Positions 50,723 to 59,898 are shown, counted from the first letter of the stretch. The stretch is DNA of 64,000 nt from Roseimicrobium sp. ORNL1 (GCF_011044495.1 NZ_CP049143.1:1488001-1552000), one strand, 5' to 3'. Notes: generated by a model not told the origin, from the sequence alone. Translations and numbers: made by a program.

Positions 50723-52218
50723 GCGCGTCGATGGCTCCAAACCAGCAGTCCCAGGGCAAGCACGGCGCCCGGCATGATGACGGTGGTCACCCAGAAGATT
50801 TGCTGGCGCTGCTCATCCGTGAGCTGGACGCGGAACATCTGCTTCCGCTTGGGAGCCGTGCCGATGAGTGTCTCGCGATTCATCATCCAATTCAGGCTGC
50901 CTGCGATGAAGTCCTGATGCACGCCGAGACGCGTCATGGGGTCGAGCATGGAGGAATTTCCCACGACCACCATGCGCGAGCTGTCCACGCGGAGGCGCTC
51001 GTCACTCACGGCGCCGCGCTCCACACTGGCGGCTACAAACACCGGGGGCTGCGTGTCGCCTTCATCGGCCACGGGGAGATCCTTGGTGTAGAACATTTCG
51101 CCCCAGTACTTCTCCGTCGCCTGCATGAGCGGCTTCACCTCGATGTGCTGGGCGCGCAACTCGTCGGAGTCCAGCTTCAGGTTGAGAGACTGTGTCTGCC
51201 CGCTCAGTGAGGATGCCACCTCGGTGAAAGGCTGTGAGATGGGGGAGTCGGGAAGAAAGAGGGTCTGCACGGAGAATTGCTTCTTCGGTCCGGCAGGGGT
51301 GCTCTCCGCATACAGCACGCGATCATTGCGGGGAGTGACGCCCTTCTCTGAAAGGAACTTCGTGAGGTTCGGTGTGGAGCCGCTGGGATCCAGCAGGATG
51401 AGGAGCGCCGCGCGCTTCTCCTGCCAGTAGTTCTGCAGAATCTGAATCTCCTGCGTGCTGAGGTCATAGCGCGCTCCGATGAGGACGACGCCGGTGGCAT
51501 CTTGCGGTATGGATTCCACCTCGGAGAGGTTCAGGGGCGCCAGCTCGAAAGTCTGCTGCCTGCCGATGTCTTCCAAGGTGCGCCAGGCGAGCTCATTACC
51601 GCCCTCCTTGGCTGCGCCCTTTCCAGCGATGAAGTAGAACTTCCGCGTCTTCCCTTCGATGAGGCCAACAATGGCGGACATGACGGCGTCTTCTCCACGG
51701 AAGTCGAGGCTGGGATTCTCTCTGCTACGGTTCAGGCCGCGGAGGACAATCTCCTCCTCCGTGATGAAGCGGGTGCGGTTGTTCGCGCGAACGAGGATGC
51801 CATTTCCCTTCAGCGAGATGCCGTACTTCAACTTGAGTTCTTCGGCGCGCTCCACGTCGCGGGCGGGATCGACTTCATCCACCTTGATGCGGACCTTCTT
51901 GGCACGGCGGAATTCCTCCACGAGGGAGCGCACGTCATTCATCACGGGCGAGTCGCGGGTGAAGACGACCGTGAGTTCCACGGGCTTTGTCAGGCTCTCC
52001 TTGAGCCATTTGATGGTAGACTCGCTCAGTGTGTAGTCCTGGCTGGGCGTGAGGTCGAACCGCCAGTAGTGGCGGTAGCTGAGGTAATTCACCAGGCCGA
52101 AGAGCACCAGGCAGATGGCGAGTTGCACCATCACATTCACCCCGATGCTGAGCCGGCGCAGGGGCTTCGGCTTGCTCGCGGGTGGCGCAGGCTCTTGGGT
52201 GGATTCTGGTGATGCCAT
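50719..52218 (-). CDS. GldG-like ABC transport auxiliary component
   Basis: Starting at the ATG at 52218 (MASPESTQEPAPPASKPKPL) the protein has 499 residues, one helix near 25-45 (VNVMVQLAICLVLFGLVNYL), a GldG/IFT-like periplasmic body (EEFRRAKKVRIKVDEVDPAR, GVVLIGARYDLSTQEIQILQ, AALLILLDPSGSTPN) and a C-terminal helix (FWVTTVIMPGAVLALGLLVW). An in-frame GTG at 52293 overlaps the permease stop as GTGA and would add 25 residues; the shorter form fits the family better. GldG works with the ABC permease and ATPase just upstream. Confidence 0.85.
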   Translation of the reverse strand: MASPESTQEPAPPASKPKPLRRLSIGVNVMVQLAICLVLFGLVNYLSYRHYWRFDLTPSQDYTLSESTIKWLKESLTKPVELTVVFTRDSPVMNDVRSLVEEFRRAKKVRIKVDEVDPARDVERAEELKLKYGISLKGNGILVRANNRTRFITEEEIVLRGLNRSRENPSLDFRGEDAVMSAIVGLIEGKTRKFYFIAGKGAAKEGGNELAWRTLEDIGRQQTFELAPLNLSEVESIPQDATGVVLIGARYDLSTQEIQILQNYWQEKRAALLILLDPSGSTPNLTKFLSEKGVTPRNDRVLYAESTPAGPKKQFSVQTLFLPDSPISQPFTEVASSLSGQTQSLNLKLDSDELRAQHIEVKPLMQATEKYWGEMFYTKDLPVADEGDTQPPVFVAASVERGAVSDERLRVDSSRMVVVGNSSMLDPMTRLGVHQDFIAGSLNWMMNRETLIGTAPKRKQMFRVQLTDEQRQQIFWVTTVIMPGAVLALGLLVWSHRRA

Positions 52219-52289
52219 GAAGGGAAATGGAGGAAGAAAAAGGTCGGAGAAAGGAGAGGTCGGAATGTAAAGGCCGGAAGTCTGCTCGC

Positions 52290-53048
52290 TCACACCCGCC
52301 AGCGGCGGAACTCGAGAACCTGGTGCGTGATCACCAAAAACAGCAGGGACATGCTGGTGTAGTACACCAGCGGCCGCGTATCCAGCAGGCCATTGGTGAA
52401 GGTCTCAATGTGCTGCACGGAGGCGATGTAGTAGACGAAGTCCACGAACGCCTTCTGCCCCGCGCGCTGGAAGTAGAGGATGAACGCGCCCACCAGGAAA
52501 TGCATGAGGCTCGCGGTGAAGGAAACCACGGCGGCCACGATTTGATTCGCCGTCAGTGACGAGGCGAGGCAACCGATGGATAGATTGAAGAGGCCCATGG
52601 CCAGCAGCAGGATGTACGTGCCAATCAGTGCGCCCTGCGGAACGTCTGCGGCGCCAGCTGTCATGGTCTGGAAGATGGCGAAATTCGCGAGGCTGGGCAC
52701 CCAGAGAAGGCAGTAGAACACCACGCACGCGAGGTATTTGGCCAGGACAATCTGCCACGTGCGCACGGGCGCGGTGCAGAGCGTTTCCCATGTGCCAAGC
52801 TTTCGCTCCTCCGCAAAGAGCCGCATGGTGAGCAGCGGGAATACGAAGAAATAGCTGAGCCAGAACCACTGCGAGGAGAAGGTCCACGTGACAATGCTGG
52901 CCTGCTGCGGCTTCGACTCCAGCACGGTGATCGCCGCGCGGAAGGAAAGGCCATTGATGATCATCACCAACGCCAGCACCACGTAGGCGATGGGTGAGTA
53001 GAAGAAGCTCCGGAGTTCCTTGGTGAACAGGGTGAGTAGCAGGCGCAC
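52290..53048 (-). CDS. ABC-2 type permease, GldF-like
   Basis: A 252-residue membrane protein with about six hydrophobic segments: VVLALVMIINGLSFRAAITV, FWLSYFFVFPLLTMRLFAEE (the conserved ABC-2 TMRLFAEERK segment), LACVVFYCLLWVPSLANFAI and IVAAVVSFTASLMHFLVGAF. Together with GldA it forms the membrane part of a Gld-type transporter, used by Bacteroidetes for gliding and by other phyla for unknown export. It is 83 bp downstream of the ATPase. Confidence 0.88.
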   Translation of the reverse strand: MRLLLTLFTKELRSFFYSPIAYVVLALVMIINGLSFRAAITVLESKPQQASIVTWTFSSQWFWLSYFFVFPLLTMRLFAEERKLGTWETLCTAPVRTWQIVLAKYLACVVFYCLLWVPSLANFAIFQTMTAGAADVPQGALIGTYILLLAMGLFNLSIGCLASSLTANQIVAAVVSFTASLMHFLVGAFILYFQRAGQKAFVDFVYYIASVQHIETFTNGLLDTRPLVYYTSMSLLFLVITHQVLEFRRWRV

Positions 53049-53131
53049 GGGTAAGGAATCGGGGAAAGTGGTGAGGTGAAAAAGGAGGTTCTGGAGAAAC
53101 GAAGCAGAAGCAGTGAAGGGGAGCCGGACAA

Positions 53132-54061
53132 TCAGTCGCCGCTGGTCATCTCCACAAAGACATCCTCCAGGCGGGGCTGCTCAAGATGCAGCTCACGGAT
53201 GGGCCACTGCTTCTTCAACGCCAGATCGCAGAGTGCCTCGCGGATGTCTCCCCGGGCCTCCACGCGCAGGGTGAAGCGCCGCCAGGTGCCGTCCGCCTTT
53301 TCTTCGGTGATCTTGCGAATGCCGGTGACGGCGGCGAGGGACTCTTCCACCGTGCCGTCTGCCTGAATCTCCACATGCACATCGCGCGCCACACGCAGGC
53401 GGCGTACGAGGTTCTTCGGAGTGTCATCCGCGCGCAGTTTGCCGCGGTGCAGGAGGAGCACGCGATCGCAGGTGAGCTCCACTTCGCTGAGAATGTGGGT
53501 GGAGAGCAGGATGGTCTGCTTGGCGCGGTAGGTCTGGAGGAGATCGCGGATGTGGCGGATCTGATTTGGGTCCAGGCCGTTCGTGGGCTCGTCGAGGATG
53601 AGCACGGGAGGACGGGCCAGCAGGGTGTCTGCCAGGGCCACGCGCTGGCGGAAGCCCTTGCTGAGCGTGGCGATGATCTTGCGCCGCACCTCGGTGAGCG
53701 CGCAGGCTTCCATGACCTCACCCACACGCTTGCGCAGGGTGCTGCCATACACGCCTTTCAACTGGCCGCGAAATTGCAGGTATTCCTTCACCCGCATGTC
53801 GAGATACAGCGGTGCATTCTCGGGCATGTAGCCCAGGCTCTGGCGCGCCTGCACGGACTCGTGAAAGACGTCGTAGCCGTTGACCTTGGCCGTTCCCGCG
53901 GTGGCTGGCAGGAAACCTGCCAGAATGCGCATGGTCGTGCTCTTCCCCGCACCATTGGGCCCCAGGAACCCCACCACTTCACCCGGCTTCACGGAAAAGG
54001 TAAGCCCGTCCACCGCAGTGCGGCCGACATAGGTTTTGGTCAGGTTTTCGACTTCGATCAT
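53132..54061 (-). CDS. ABC transporter ATP-binding protein, GldA-like
   Basis: A 309-residue ATPase from the ATG at 54061 (MIEVENLTKTYVGRTAVDGL). Walker A is GPNGAGKSTTM, signature LSKGFRQRV, Walker B LILDEPTNGLDPNQ and the H-loop ILLSTHILSE. The C-terminal about 90 residues are the usual regulatory extension of ABC-2 ATPases. The frame stays open far upstream (to 54769), but that part lies antisense to the threonine dehydratase gene. First gene of the Gld-like operon. Confidence 0.9.
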   Translation of the reverse strand: MIEVENLTKTYVGRTAVDGLTFSVKPGEVVGFLGPNGAGKSTTMRILAGFLPATAGTAKVNGYDVFHESVQARQSLGYMPENAPLYLDMRVKEYLQFRGQLKGVYGSTLRKRVGEVMEACALTEVRRKIIATLSKGFRQRVALADTLLARPPVLILDEPTNGLDPNQIRHIRDLLQTYRAKQTILLSTHILSEVELTCDRVLLLHRGKLRADDTPKNLVRRLRVARDVHVEIQADGTVEESLAAVTGIRKITEEKADGTWRRFTLRVEARGDIREALCDLALKKQWPIRELHLEQPRLEDVFVEMTSGD

Positions 54062-54184
54062 GTGGGGAGGGGAATCAAAGCGCAGCCAGCGGGGGATGAC
54101 AAGGCTGGATGCAGTCCCGGTCAAAAGGCGTTTCTGGTTGACGAGACGGGGTTTACTCGCATCTGAAAGTTTTACCCCGCTCGC

Positions 54185-55162
54185 ATGGCACCGCTTCCCG
54201 TCACCTATGCCGATGTGCTCGATGCCCTGCCGCGTATCCACGCGGTGCTGCAACCCACGCTGCTGCGGAACTGGCCGGGCCTGTCCGCACTGCTGGGGTG
54301 TGAGTTCCACCTCAAGCATGAAAATCACCAGCCGGTCGGCGCTTTCAAGGTGCGCGGCGGGATCAATCTCGTGGGTACGCTGAGCGAGGACGAGCGTGCT
54401 GCAGGCATCCTGGGGGTATCGACCGGGAATCATGGGCAGTCCCTTGCCTTCGCCGCGCAGCATTTCGGCGTGAAATGCACCATCGTGGTGCCTCGCGGAA
54501 ACAATCCGGACAAGAACCGCGCCATCCAGCAGCTCGGCGCGGAGATGATTGAGCACGGGAAGGACTTCGATGAAGCACGCGAGTTCGCCACCGTCTTGCA
54601 GAAGGAGCGAGGCTATCGCTATGTGCACTCTGCGAATGAGCCGAAGCTGATCGCGGGCGTGGGGACCTTCACCTGGGAGATCTTTGAGAAGCTGCCGGAT
54701 CCTGATGTGCTGCTCGTGCCCATTGGACTGGGGAGTGGAGTGTGCGGCGCGTGTATTGTCGCGAAGCATCGGAATCCGCGAACGAAGGTGATTGGCGTGC
54801 AGGCGGTGAATGCCTCTGCGGTCGCCGAGTCATGGCGCACCGGCACGGTGAAGACGAATGAGTCCGTGAACACCTGGGCCGAAGGCTTGGCCACGCGCGT
54901 GCCGGCGGAGATGACTCTCACCATCATGCGTGCACTCATGGATGATGTCATCCTCGTGAGTGAAGAGGAGCTTCGCATCGCCGCGGCGCGCATTCTGGAG
55001 CACACACATAGTCTCGCGGAAGGCGCCGGCGCGGCGACCGTGGCTGCGGCGCTTCAGCAGCGGGAGAAGCTCGCCGGAAAGAAAGTGGCCGCAGTGCTCT
55101 CCGGTGGGAATTTGGACTTGGCGAAGTTGCCGGAGATTTTGCGGTACGTGGGGAGGGAGTGA
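54185..55162 (+). CDS. Threonine/serine dehydratase (PLP fold II)
   Basis: A 325-residue fold II PLP enzyme. The PLP lysine is in VGAFKVRGGINL, the phosphate loop is LVPIGLGSGVCGACIV, and STGNHGQSLAFAAQHFGV and SVNTWAEGLATRVPAEMTL fit the Ser/Thr deaminase class. Length without a C-terminal ACT domain suggests the catabolic type (TdcB-like) or a serine racemase-like enzyme rather than feedback-regulated IlvA. Deaminates threonine to 2-oxobutanoate. Divergent from the Gld-like operon. Confidence 0.88.
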   Translation: MAPLPVTYADVLDALPRIHAVLQPTLLRNWPGLSALLGCEFHLKHENHQPVGAFKVRGGINLVGTLSEDERAAGILGVSTGNHGQSLAFAAQHFGVKCTIVVPRGNNPDKNRAIQQLGAEMIEHGKDFDEAREFATVLQKERGYRYVHSANEPKLIAGVGTFTWEIFEKLPDPDVLLVPIGLGSGVCGACIVAKHRNPRTKVIGVQAVNASAVAESWRTGTVKTNESVNTWAEGLATRVPAEMTLTIMRALMDDVILVSEEELRIAAARILEHTHSLAEGAGAATVAAALQQREKLAGKKVAAVLSGGNLDLAKLPEILRYVGRE

Positions 55163-55181
55163 AGAGGAAAGGCGGCGACGC

Positions 55182-55964
55182 TTACTTATCCGCCGCATTT
55201 TCCACCGCCTTCTTCAGCCGCTGCAGCATGTCCAGAGCAGTCGGAGTGAGGTCTTTCAGTTCCACGGCCAGAGGAATGAACTCCGCATCCTGCCAAGCAG
55301 CCGGAGTCGATTTCAACGGTGGACGGAAGAGCACCACCTTCGCGACTGTGATTCCGGTCTCCGCAAACTTTTGTGCCAGGACTTCCATGCCATTCGCTTT
55401 TGCTTCGGCAGCGTCACCCTGAGCGACGGCGGCGAAGTGGATCGTGCGATTGTGATTGGTGCCCACCATGGCGTGCGCCACGGACATCATCGAGGCAATG
55501 CCACTCGCGTCTGCGGCATCGTAGTCCGCCAGCACGAGGACGGTGTCTTTCTTCGCTTTCTTCCCAGGAAGCTCGGCGAGGAGATTGGCAACCGTCTGGC
55601 CTCCGGCTTCGAACTCCTGCCGCTGGATGTTGTAACCCATGTTCGCGAAGCCCATGGTGGACTCCACATAATTGCCGGCTGCATTCAGGCCGTCTGGATT
55701 CGCCAGACTGCGGTCACCGATGCCCTGCACGAAGCCCTGCACATAGCGGTCCATGTCTACGGCATTGAGCTCACGCTGCAGCATGGGCGCGAGATGTGAG
55801 GCAGCCTCCTGCGGTGCGTATTTTTTCTGGTAATAGATCCACAATGACAGCGGGACCATGAAGGCCAGGCCGAGGGGTAGGGCGATGATGAATGCCTTCA
55901 CGACGCAGCCAGCCTTGACCGGTTGTTCCGTCGCTTCGGGTGAAGGGGGATTGCTGTCGCTCAT
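55182..55964 (-). CDS. Membrane-anchored M28-peptidase-like protein, likely inactive
   Basis: A 260-residue protein with one helix (VVKAFIIALPLGLAFMVPLS) after a short N-terminus. The soluble part resembles an M28 aminopeptidase: TVANLLAELPGKK, then TVLVLADYDAADASGIASMM. The metal ligands usual in M28 (H and D in GAHxDSVxxxxGADDNASG) are not present: ADYDAADASG replaces them. So it looks like a catalytically dead relative. It overlaps the lpxB stop by 4 bp (ATGA) and is co-transcribed with lpxB. Function unknown. Confidence 0.7.
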   Translation of the reverse strand: MSDSNPPSPEATEQPVKAGCVVKAFIIALPLGLAFMVPLSLWIYYQKKYAPQEAASHLAPMLQRELNAVDMDRYVQGFVQGIGDRSLANPDGLNAAGNYVESTMGFANMGYNIQRQEFEAGGQTVANLLAELPGKKAKKDTVLVLADYDAADASGIASMMSVAHAMVGTNHNRTIHFAAVAQGDAAEAKANGMEVLAQKFAETGITVAKVVLFRPPLKSTPAAWQDAEFIPLAVELKDLTPTALDMLQRLKKAVENAADK

Positions 55965-57112
55965 GATGCCTTGTTCGCCACTTCCTCCATGTGCATCTGG
56001 GTGAGCACGGCTTCCGCGGCGCGGCGGTAGGCTCCACCTTCACCAAGGGTCGCCACCACTTCCGCGAGTCGCTTCGTGAGTGCGTTGCGTGCGGCATCAT
56101 CCTTGAGCAGGGTCACGAGCGACTTGGTCACGCTCTCGGCGGTGAAGTCGTGCTGTACGAGTTCCTGCACGACGGTCTCACCTGCGAGCACGTTCACAAT
56201 GCCGAGGTGCTTGATCTTCACCACGGACTTGCCCACGGCATAGGTGATGGCGTTCACCTTGTACACCAGCACGTAGGGCAGGCCAAAACAGGCCGCCTCC
56301 AGTGTGGCGGTGCCGCTGGCTACTGCGCCCACCTGCACGCGCTGCATGAGGTCATTCGCGGTGCCTACTTCGATCCAGCGGATGGCTTCCGGCAATCCTG
56401 CCGACTCCGCCATGCCGCGCATCATGTTCGCCAGACTCTGGTTCGCCGCGCTCACGGCAAACTTCACGTCAGGTACCGCGGCACGGATGAGCTTCACCGA
56501 CTGGAGCATCACGGGGAAGTGACGCTTCACTTCATTCACGCGACTGCCGGGGAAGAAGCCCACGAGATTCGCCTCACGATTCCAGCCGCGACTCAGTGAC
56601 TTCGTGCGGTCCACCATGGGATGGCCGGAGAAGACGGTGCGCAGACCGCTCTTTTCATAGAGGTCCTTCTCAAATGGGAAGATGCAGATCATCAGATCCA
56701 GCAGCTTCGCCATGGTCTTCACGCGACCTTTCTTCCAGGCCCAGACCTGTGGACTGATGTAGTAGATGATGGGACGGTCGAAGCCCGCCTCACGCAGCGC
56801 CTTGGCGAAGCGGAGATTGAAGCCGGGATAGTCGATGAGGATGACTGCGTCCGGCTTCTCTTCAGCCACGAGCGCGAGGGCCTCGGCCATCTTCTGCTTG
56901 AACCAGCCATACATCTTCAGCACCTCCCACAGGCCGAGTACGCCGGCCTGTTCCACCCAGTCCAGCATCTTTGCGCCGCCGCAGTTCTTCATCTGCGGGC
57001 CGCAGAACCCGGAGAACTCGATGCCGCCGTGCAGCTCCTGAAGCGCACGCATGAGCCCCGCTCCGTGCGTGTCACCGCTGACTTCACCAGCGAGGATGAA
57101 AATCTTCTTCAT
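55961..57112 (-). CDS. lpxB: Lipid-A-disaccharide synthase
   Basis: A 383-residue GT19 glycosyltransferase that joins UDP-diacylglucosamine and lipid X in lipid A synthesis. It begins KKIFILAGEVSGDTHGAGLM, the usual LpxB start, and has VILIDYPGFNLRFAKALRE, YISPQVWAWKKGRVKTMAKL, FPFEKDLYEKSGLRTVFSGH and a C-terminal GVASGTATLEAACFGLPYVL-like segment (GAVASGTATLEAACFGLPYV). Length fits. It overlaps the oxidoreductase upstream by 4 bp and the M28-like gene downstream by 4 bp, so the three form an operon. Confidence 0.95.
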   Translation of the reverse strand: MKKIFILAGEVSGDTHGAGLMRALQELHGGIEFSGFCGPQMKNCGGAKMLDWVEQAGVLGLWEVLKMYGWFKQKMAEALALVAEEKPDAVILIDYPGFNLRFAKALREAGFDRPIIYYISPQVWAWKKGRVKTMAKLLDLMICIFPFEKDLYEKSGLRTVFSGHPMVDRTKSLSRGWNREANLVGFFPGSRVNEVKRHFPVMLQSVKLIRAAVPDVKFAVSAANQSLANMMRGMAESAGLPEAIRWIEVGTANDLMQRVQVGAVASGTATLEAACFGLPYVLVYKVNAITYAVGKSVVKIKHLGIVNVLAGETVVQELVQHDFTAESVTKSLVTLLKDDAARNALTKRLAEVVATLGEGGAYRRAAEAVLTQMHMEEVANKAS

Positions 57113-58047
57113 GGGCGGAGCGCTGCCGTGGCCTTGGCAATGTCCTCCGTAATACGAATCGCAAGATGCAGGGCATCCGTCCCTTGTTGGCCGGTCACTT
57201 TCGGCTGGGAGCCTTCGCGCACAGCATCGAGGAAGGCGGCGAGTTCCAGCTTGAGCGGCTCATCCTTTTCCACCTGCACCTCTTCGCGCGCGATGCTCAT
57301 GCCCTCGCGGCGGTAAATGTGTCCGGACTGCTCCTGGTAATCGAGCGAGATGTAGCCCTCCATGTGGAAGACCTGGATCTTGCGCATCTTCTTGTCACTC
57401 ACGCGGCTGGCGGTCACGTTGGCCACACAGCCATTCTCGAAACGGATGCGCGCATTGGCGATGTCTTCGCGCTTGGTCAGCACGGGCATGCCCACGGTAT
57501 CCACACTCACCACCGGCGAACGCACGAGGTGCAGGATGATTTCCAGATCGTGGATCATGATGTCCAGCACGACGCCGACATCCATACTGCGGTTCGGGAA
57601 CGGGGAGAGACGTGTGGACTCGATGAAGCGCGGAAGCTTGATGCGTTCCTCAAGCTGGCGCATCACGGGATTGAATCGCTCGATGTGGCCCACCTGGAGC
57701 ACGAGCTTCTTCGCATCGGCCAGGGCCACGAGTTCCTGTGCTTCCTTGAGGCTGTCACTCAGCGGCTTTTCCACGAGCACGTGGCGGCCCTGTTCCAGAA
57801 GGTGACCTGCCACGGGACGATGTGCAATGGTCGGCACGGCGACAGCCACGGCATCAGTCAGCGCGGTGAGTTCCTCCAGTGTGGACACCGCCTTGGCATT
57901 GTACTGGGAAGCTAATTCCTGGGCTCGCGCCTGGTCCAGGTCATAAATGGCCGTGAGTTCCGCTCCTTCCAAAGAAGCCAGCACCCGGGCATGATTTTTT
58001 CCCATCGCGCCGACACCGGCAACACCGACCTTAATCCGTTCACTCAT
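57109..58047 (-). CDS. Gfo/Idh/MocA family oxidoreductase
   Basis: A 312-residue NAD(P)-dependent oxidoreductase. The N-terminal Rossmann motif is VGVAGVGAMGKNHARVLASL; EKPLSDSLKEAQELVALADA follows and carries the conserved EKP. The C-terminal alpha/beta domain has SFPNR-like PFPNRSMDVGVVLDIMIHDL with catalytic-type His. Substrates in this family are sugars, including UDP-GlcNAc-related compounds in some lipid A pathways (GnnA). Coupling to lpxB makes a lipid A sugar role possible, but no GnnB-like aminotransferase is present, so this stays an inference. Confidence 0.85.
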   Translation of the reverse strand: MSERIKVGVAGVGAMGKNHARVLASLEGAELTAIYDLDQARAQELASQYNAKAVSTLEELTALTDAVAVAVPTIAHRPVAGHLLEQGRHVLVEKPLSDSLKEAQELVALADAKKLVLQVGHIERFNPVMRQLEERIKLPRFIESTRLSPFPNRSMDVGVVLDIMIHDLEIILHLVRSPVVSVDTVGMPVLTKREDIANARIRFENGCVANVTASRVSDKKMRKIQVFHMEGYISLDYQEQSGHIYRREGMSIAREEVQVEKDEPLKLELAAFLDAVREGSQPKVTGQQGTDALHLAIRITEDIAKATAALRP

Positions 58048-58155
58048 GGAGCGCGCACCTTGCCAACAGGGGAGGGGGAGGCAAGTGCAAATTATTGCCT
58101 CGGCGCCCTCGGCCCAAAAGACCTGTGATCAACTCAGCTCCAGCATGTGCCATCG

Positions 58156-58963
58156 CGCTTTGCGTCTTGGAGTGCGGTGGCAAGCGCTAAGGCGCGACAC
58201 CGCTTTTGCCGGAGCCCATCAACTATAAACGGCAGACCGGCATTACTGGAACCTCTGAATGACTACACCACGAACGGCTTTACCAGTCGATGGATGGCTC
58301 GAAGTCATCCTTGACCTTCACCCGCCCGGTTTTGAAAGCGGTAAATCGCTTTCACTTGAGTTGGCGGAGCAGTCCGCTCGAACCACGAAGCAGAACACCA
58401 CGGATACTCAGACGCTACCTTTACCAGGCCGTGTTTGACGGGATTCTGATGCACATAGCTGAGCCGCGCGAAGTAGGACCGCTCGTGGCTCAAGAACGTG
58501 TCCCAGTGATTGTGCCAGACTTTGCGTCCAATGGTGTTGTCGTCCTGATTGACGTACTTGCAGGTTTGCTCGTGCAAGAGTCCCACGAGACCCGGCAGTC
58601 GTGACGCAAAGTCTGAGTGTGCGCAGTGTGCTACGAAGTGGTAGTGGTTCGAAAACACGGCCCATGCCTGAAGTCGCCAACCATGATCTTGGCAGTGCTG
58701 CAAGAGTGAGTCGTGGAGCATGGCGAGACGTTGCCTGCCCTGAAAATGGTGCTGCTTGTTATAAGTGGACGCGGTGACAAAGTAGGTCCCATCTTCGAGC
58801 AAGCGATGTGGGGGAGCATGTGGCCATGGTGTGGAGTTTTTGCCATCCATGAGGGAAATCTAGTGGGCTTCTAAATCGTGGCAAGACCAGTTCCGGTTCA
58901 ATCGCTCCGTTCAAAGCGGTGTCGCGCCTTAGCGCTTGCCGCCGCACTCCAAGACGCAAAGCG
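58156..58963. mobile_element. RAYT locus bracketed by 51-bp inverted repeats (REPtron-like)
   Basis: Left arm 58156-58206 and right arm 58913-58963 are inverted copies with 50 of 51 positions matching. They flank the RAYT gene at 58305-58850. Each arm has an internal stem (GCGGTG/CACCGC around GCGC-TAAG-GCGC). The arms are related to repeat pair B at 27549-27742. No target-site duplication is clearly visible, so the mechanism need not be classic transposition. Confidence 0.85.
58305..58850 (-). CDS. REP-associated tyrosine transposase (RAYT), Y1_Tnp family
   Basis: A 181-residue Y1_Tnp protein. The HUH motif is SNHYHFVAH (H69, H71) and the likely catalytic tyrosine is Y132 in SYVHQNPVKHGLV, the usual RAYT context. 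The N-terminal GTYFVTASTYNKQHHFQG is typical of IS200-like RAYTs. These single-strand endonucleases cut and may spread REP sequences. The gene lies between 51-bp inverted repeats of the REP-like family, as in REPtrons. It splits the lipid A genes lpxI and lpxB. Likely active; only family and motifs support this. Confidence 0.9.
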   Translation of the reverse strand: MDGKNSTPWPHAPPHRLLEDGTYFVTASTYNKQHHFQGRQRLAMLHDSLLQHCQDHGWRLQAWAVFSNHYHFVAHCAHSDFASRLPGLVGLLHEQTCKYVNQDDNTIGRKVWHNHWDTFLSHERSYFARLSYVHQNPVKHGLVKVASEYPWCSASWFERTAPPTQVKAIYRFQNRAGEGQG

Positions 58964-59030
58964 AGCTATGGCAGGCCGTGGAGTAGTTCGCCGGAAGGGT
59001 ATGCGGACGTTTGATAGGAGCGGACTGGGG

Positions 59031-59855
59031 TTACTCCCCCTTCTTCTCCCCCATGCCCAGCAGGCTCACTTTGAGCTCCGCACAGCGGCGGAAGACTTCG
59101 GGCTGGTCCAGGATGAGGGTCTTGTCAGCCTCCACGGCGATGACGTCCACGCCGGCAGCGGCGGCATTGCTGATGGTGTCCGGGCCGATCACTGGCACGT
59201 CGAAACGCATGTCCTGATTGGGCTTGCTCACCTTCACCATGGTGCAGCCGCCTTTGCCGAGAGCGCCACCGCGCTTGATGCATTCATTCGTGCCTTCAAA
59301 GGCCTCCACCGCGAGCACGGTGCCTTTTTTCACCACCACGGTCTGGCCGATGTCCAGTTTGCTGGAGGCCTTGGCGATTTCGAAACCATATTGCGCATCC
59401 TCCCAGCGGCGCTGCTTGGGGTCGGGACCTGCCACCAGCCCTGGGCCGGGCATGAAGTCCTCCAGGAACGTGGTGGCCGGCAGCAGTTCGATCTCCTCCT
59501 TCTTCAGTTCATCACCAATGGCACCGAAGAGGGACTCGGCGTTCCGCTTCTTCAGCTTGGCCAGCATCATGAGCGTGCGCAGGTCGGGGCGCAGGTCGAA
59601 GAGATTCTTCGGGGCGATCTGGCCCACCATCACGGCGTGCTTGATGCCTTCCTTGTGGAAGAACTTGATCATCTTGCTGAGCTGCCCCACGCGGAACCAC
59701 GCCATGGCATCCACCTGCCGCTCGAGGTCGGGGCGGGTCTCATCGATGAATCCCGCTGCCACGAGCTTCTTCACACCGGCCTTGCGGGCGGCGCTGACGA
59801 AGGTTTCGGGGTAGACGCCGTTTCCGGCGATGAGGGCGATGGATGACAGGGACAC
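59031..59855 (-). CDS. lpxI: UDP-2,3-diacylglucosamine pyrophosphatase LpxI
   Basis: A 274-residue LpxI/DUF1009 protein, which hydrolyses UDP-diacylglucosamine to lipid X and UMP, replacing LpxH. Typical segments are LIAGNGVYPETFVSAARKAG, AVMVGQIAPKNLFDLRPDLR, a KKRNAESLFGAIGDELKKEE region and the C-terminal RFDVPVIGPDTISNAAAAGV followed by IAVEADKTLILDQPEV. Length matches. lpxB is 1.9 kb downstream on the same strand; the RAYT insertion region and the oxidoreductase lie between. The start is the first ATG. Confidence 0.92.
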   Translation of the reverse strand: MSLSSIALIAGNGVYPETFVSAARKAGVKKLVAAGFIDETRPDLERQVDAMAWFRVGQLSKMIKFFHKEGIKHAVMVGQIAPKNLFDLRPDLRTLMMLAKLKKRNAESLFGAIGDELKKEEIELLPATTFLEDFMPGPGLVAGPDPKQRRWEDAQYGFEIAKASSKLDIGQTVVVKKGTVLAVEAFEGTNECIKRGGALGKGGCTMVKVSKPNQDMRFDVPVIGPDTISNAAAAGVDVIAVEADKTLILDQPEVFRRCAELKVSLLGMGEKKGE

Positions 59856-59898
59856 GGGGTCATTGGTCCATGGTCATGGGGCACTCGTCAACCATGTG

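Noticed and set aside
58140-58980. Considered a CRISPR array because of repeated hairpins
   Set aside because: Only two arms exist in inverted orientation and there are no unique spacers of regular length or cas genes; the RAYT explains them.
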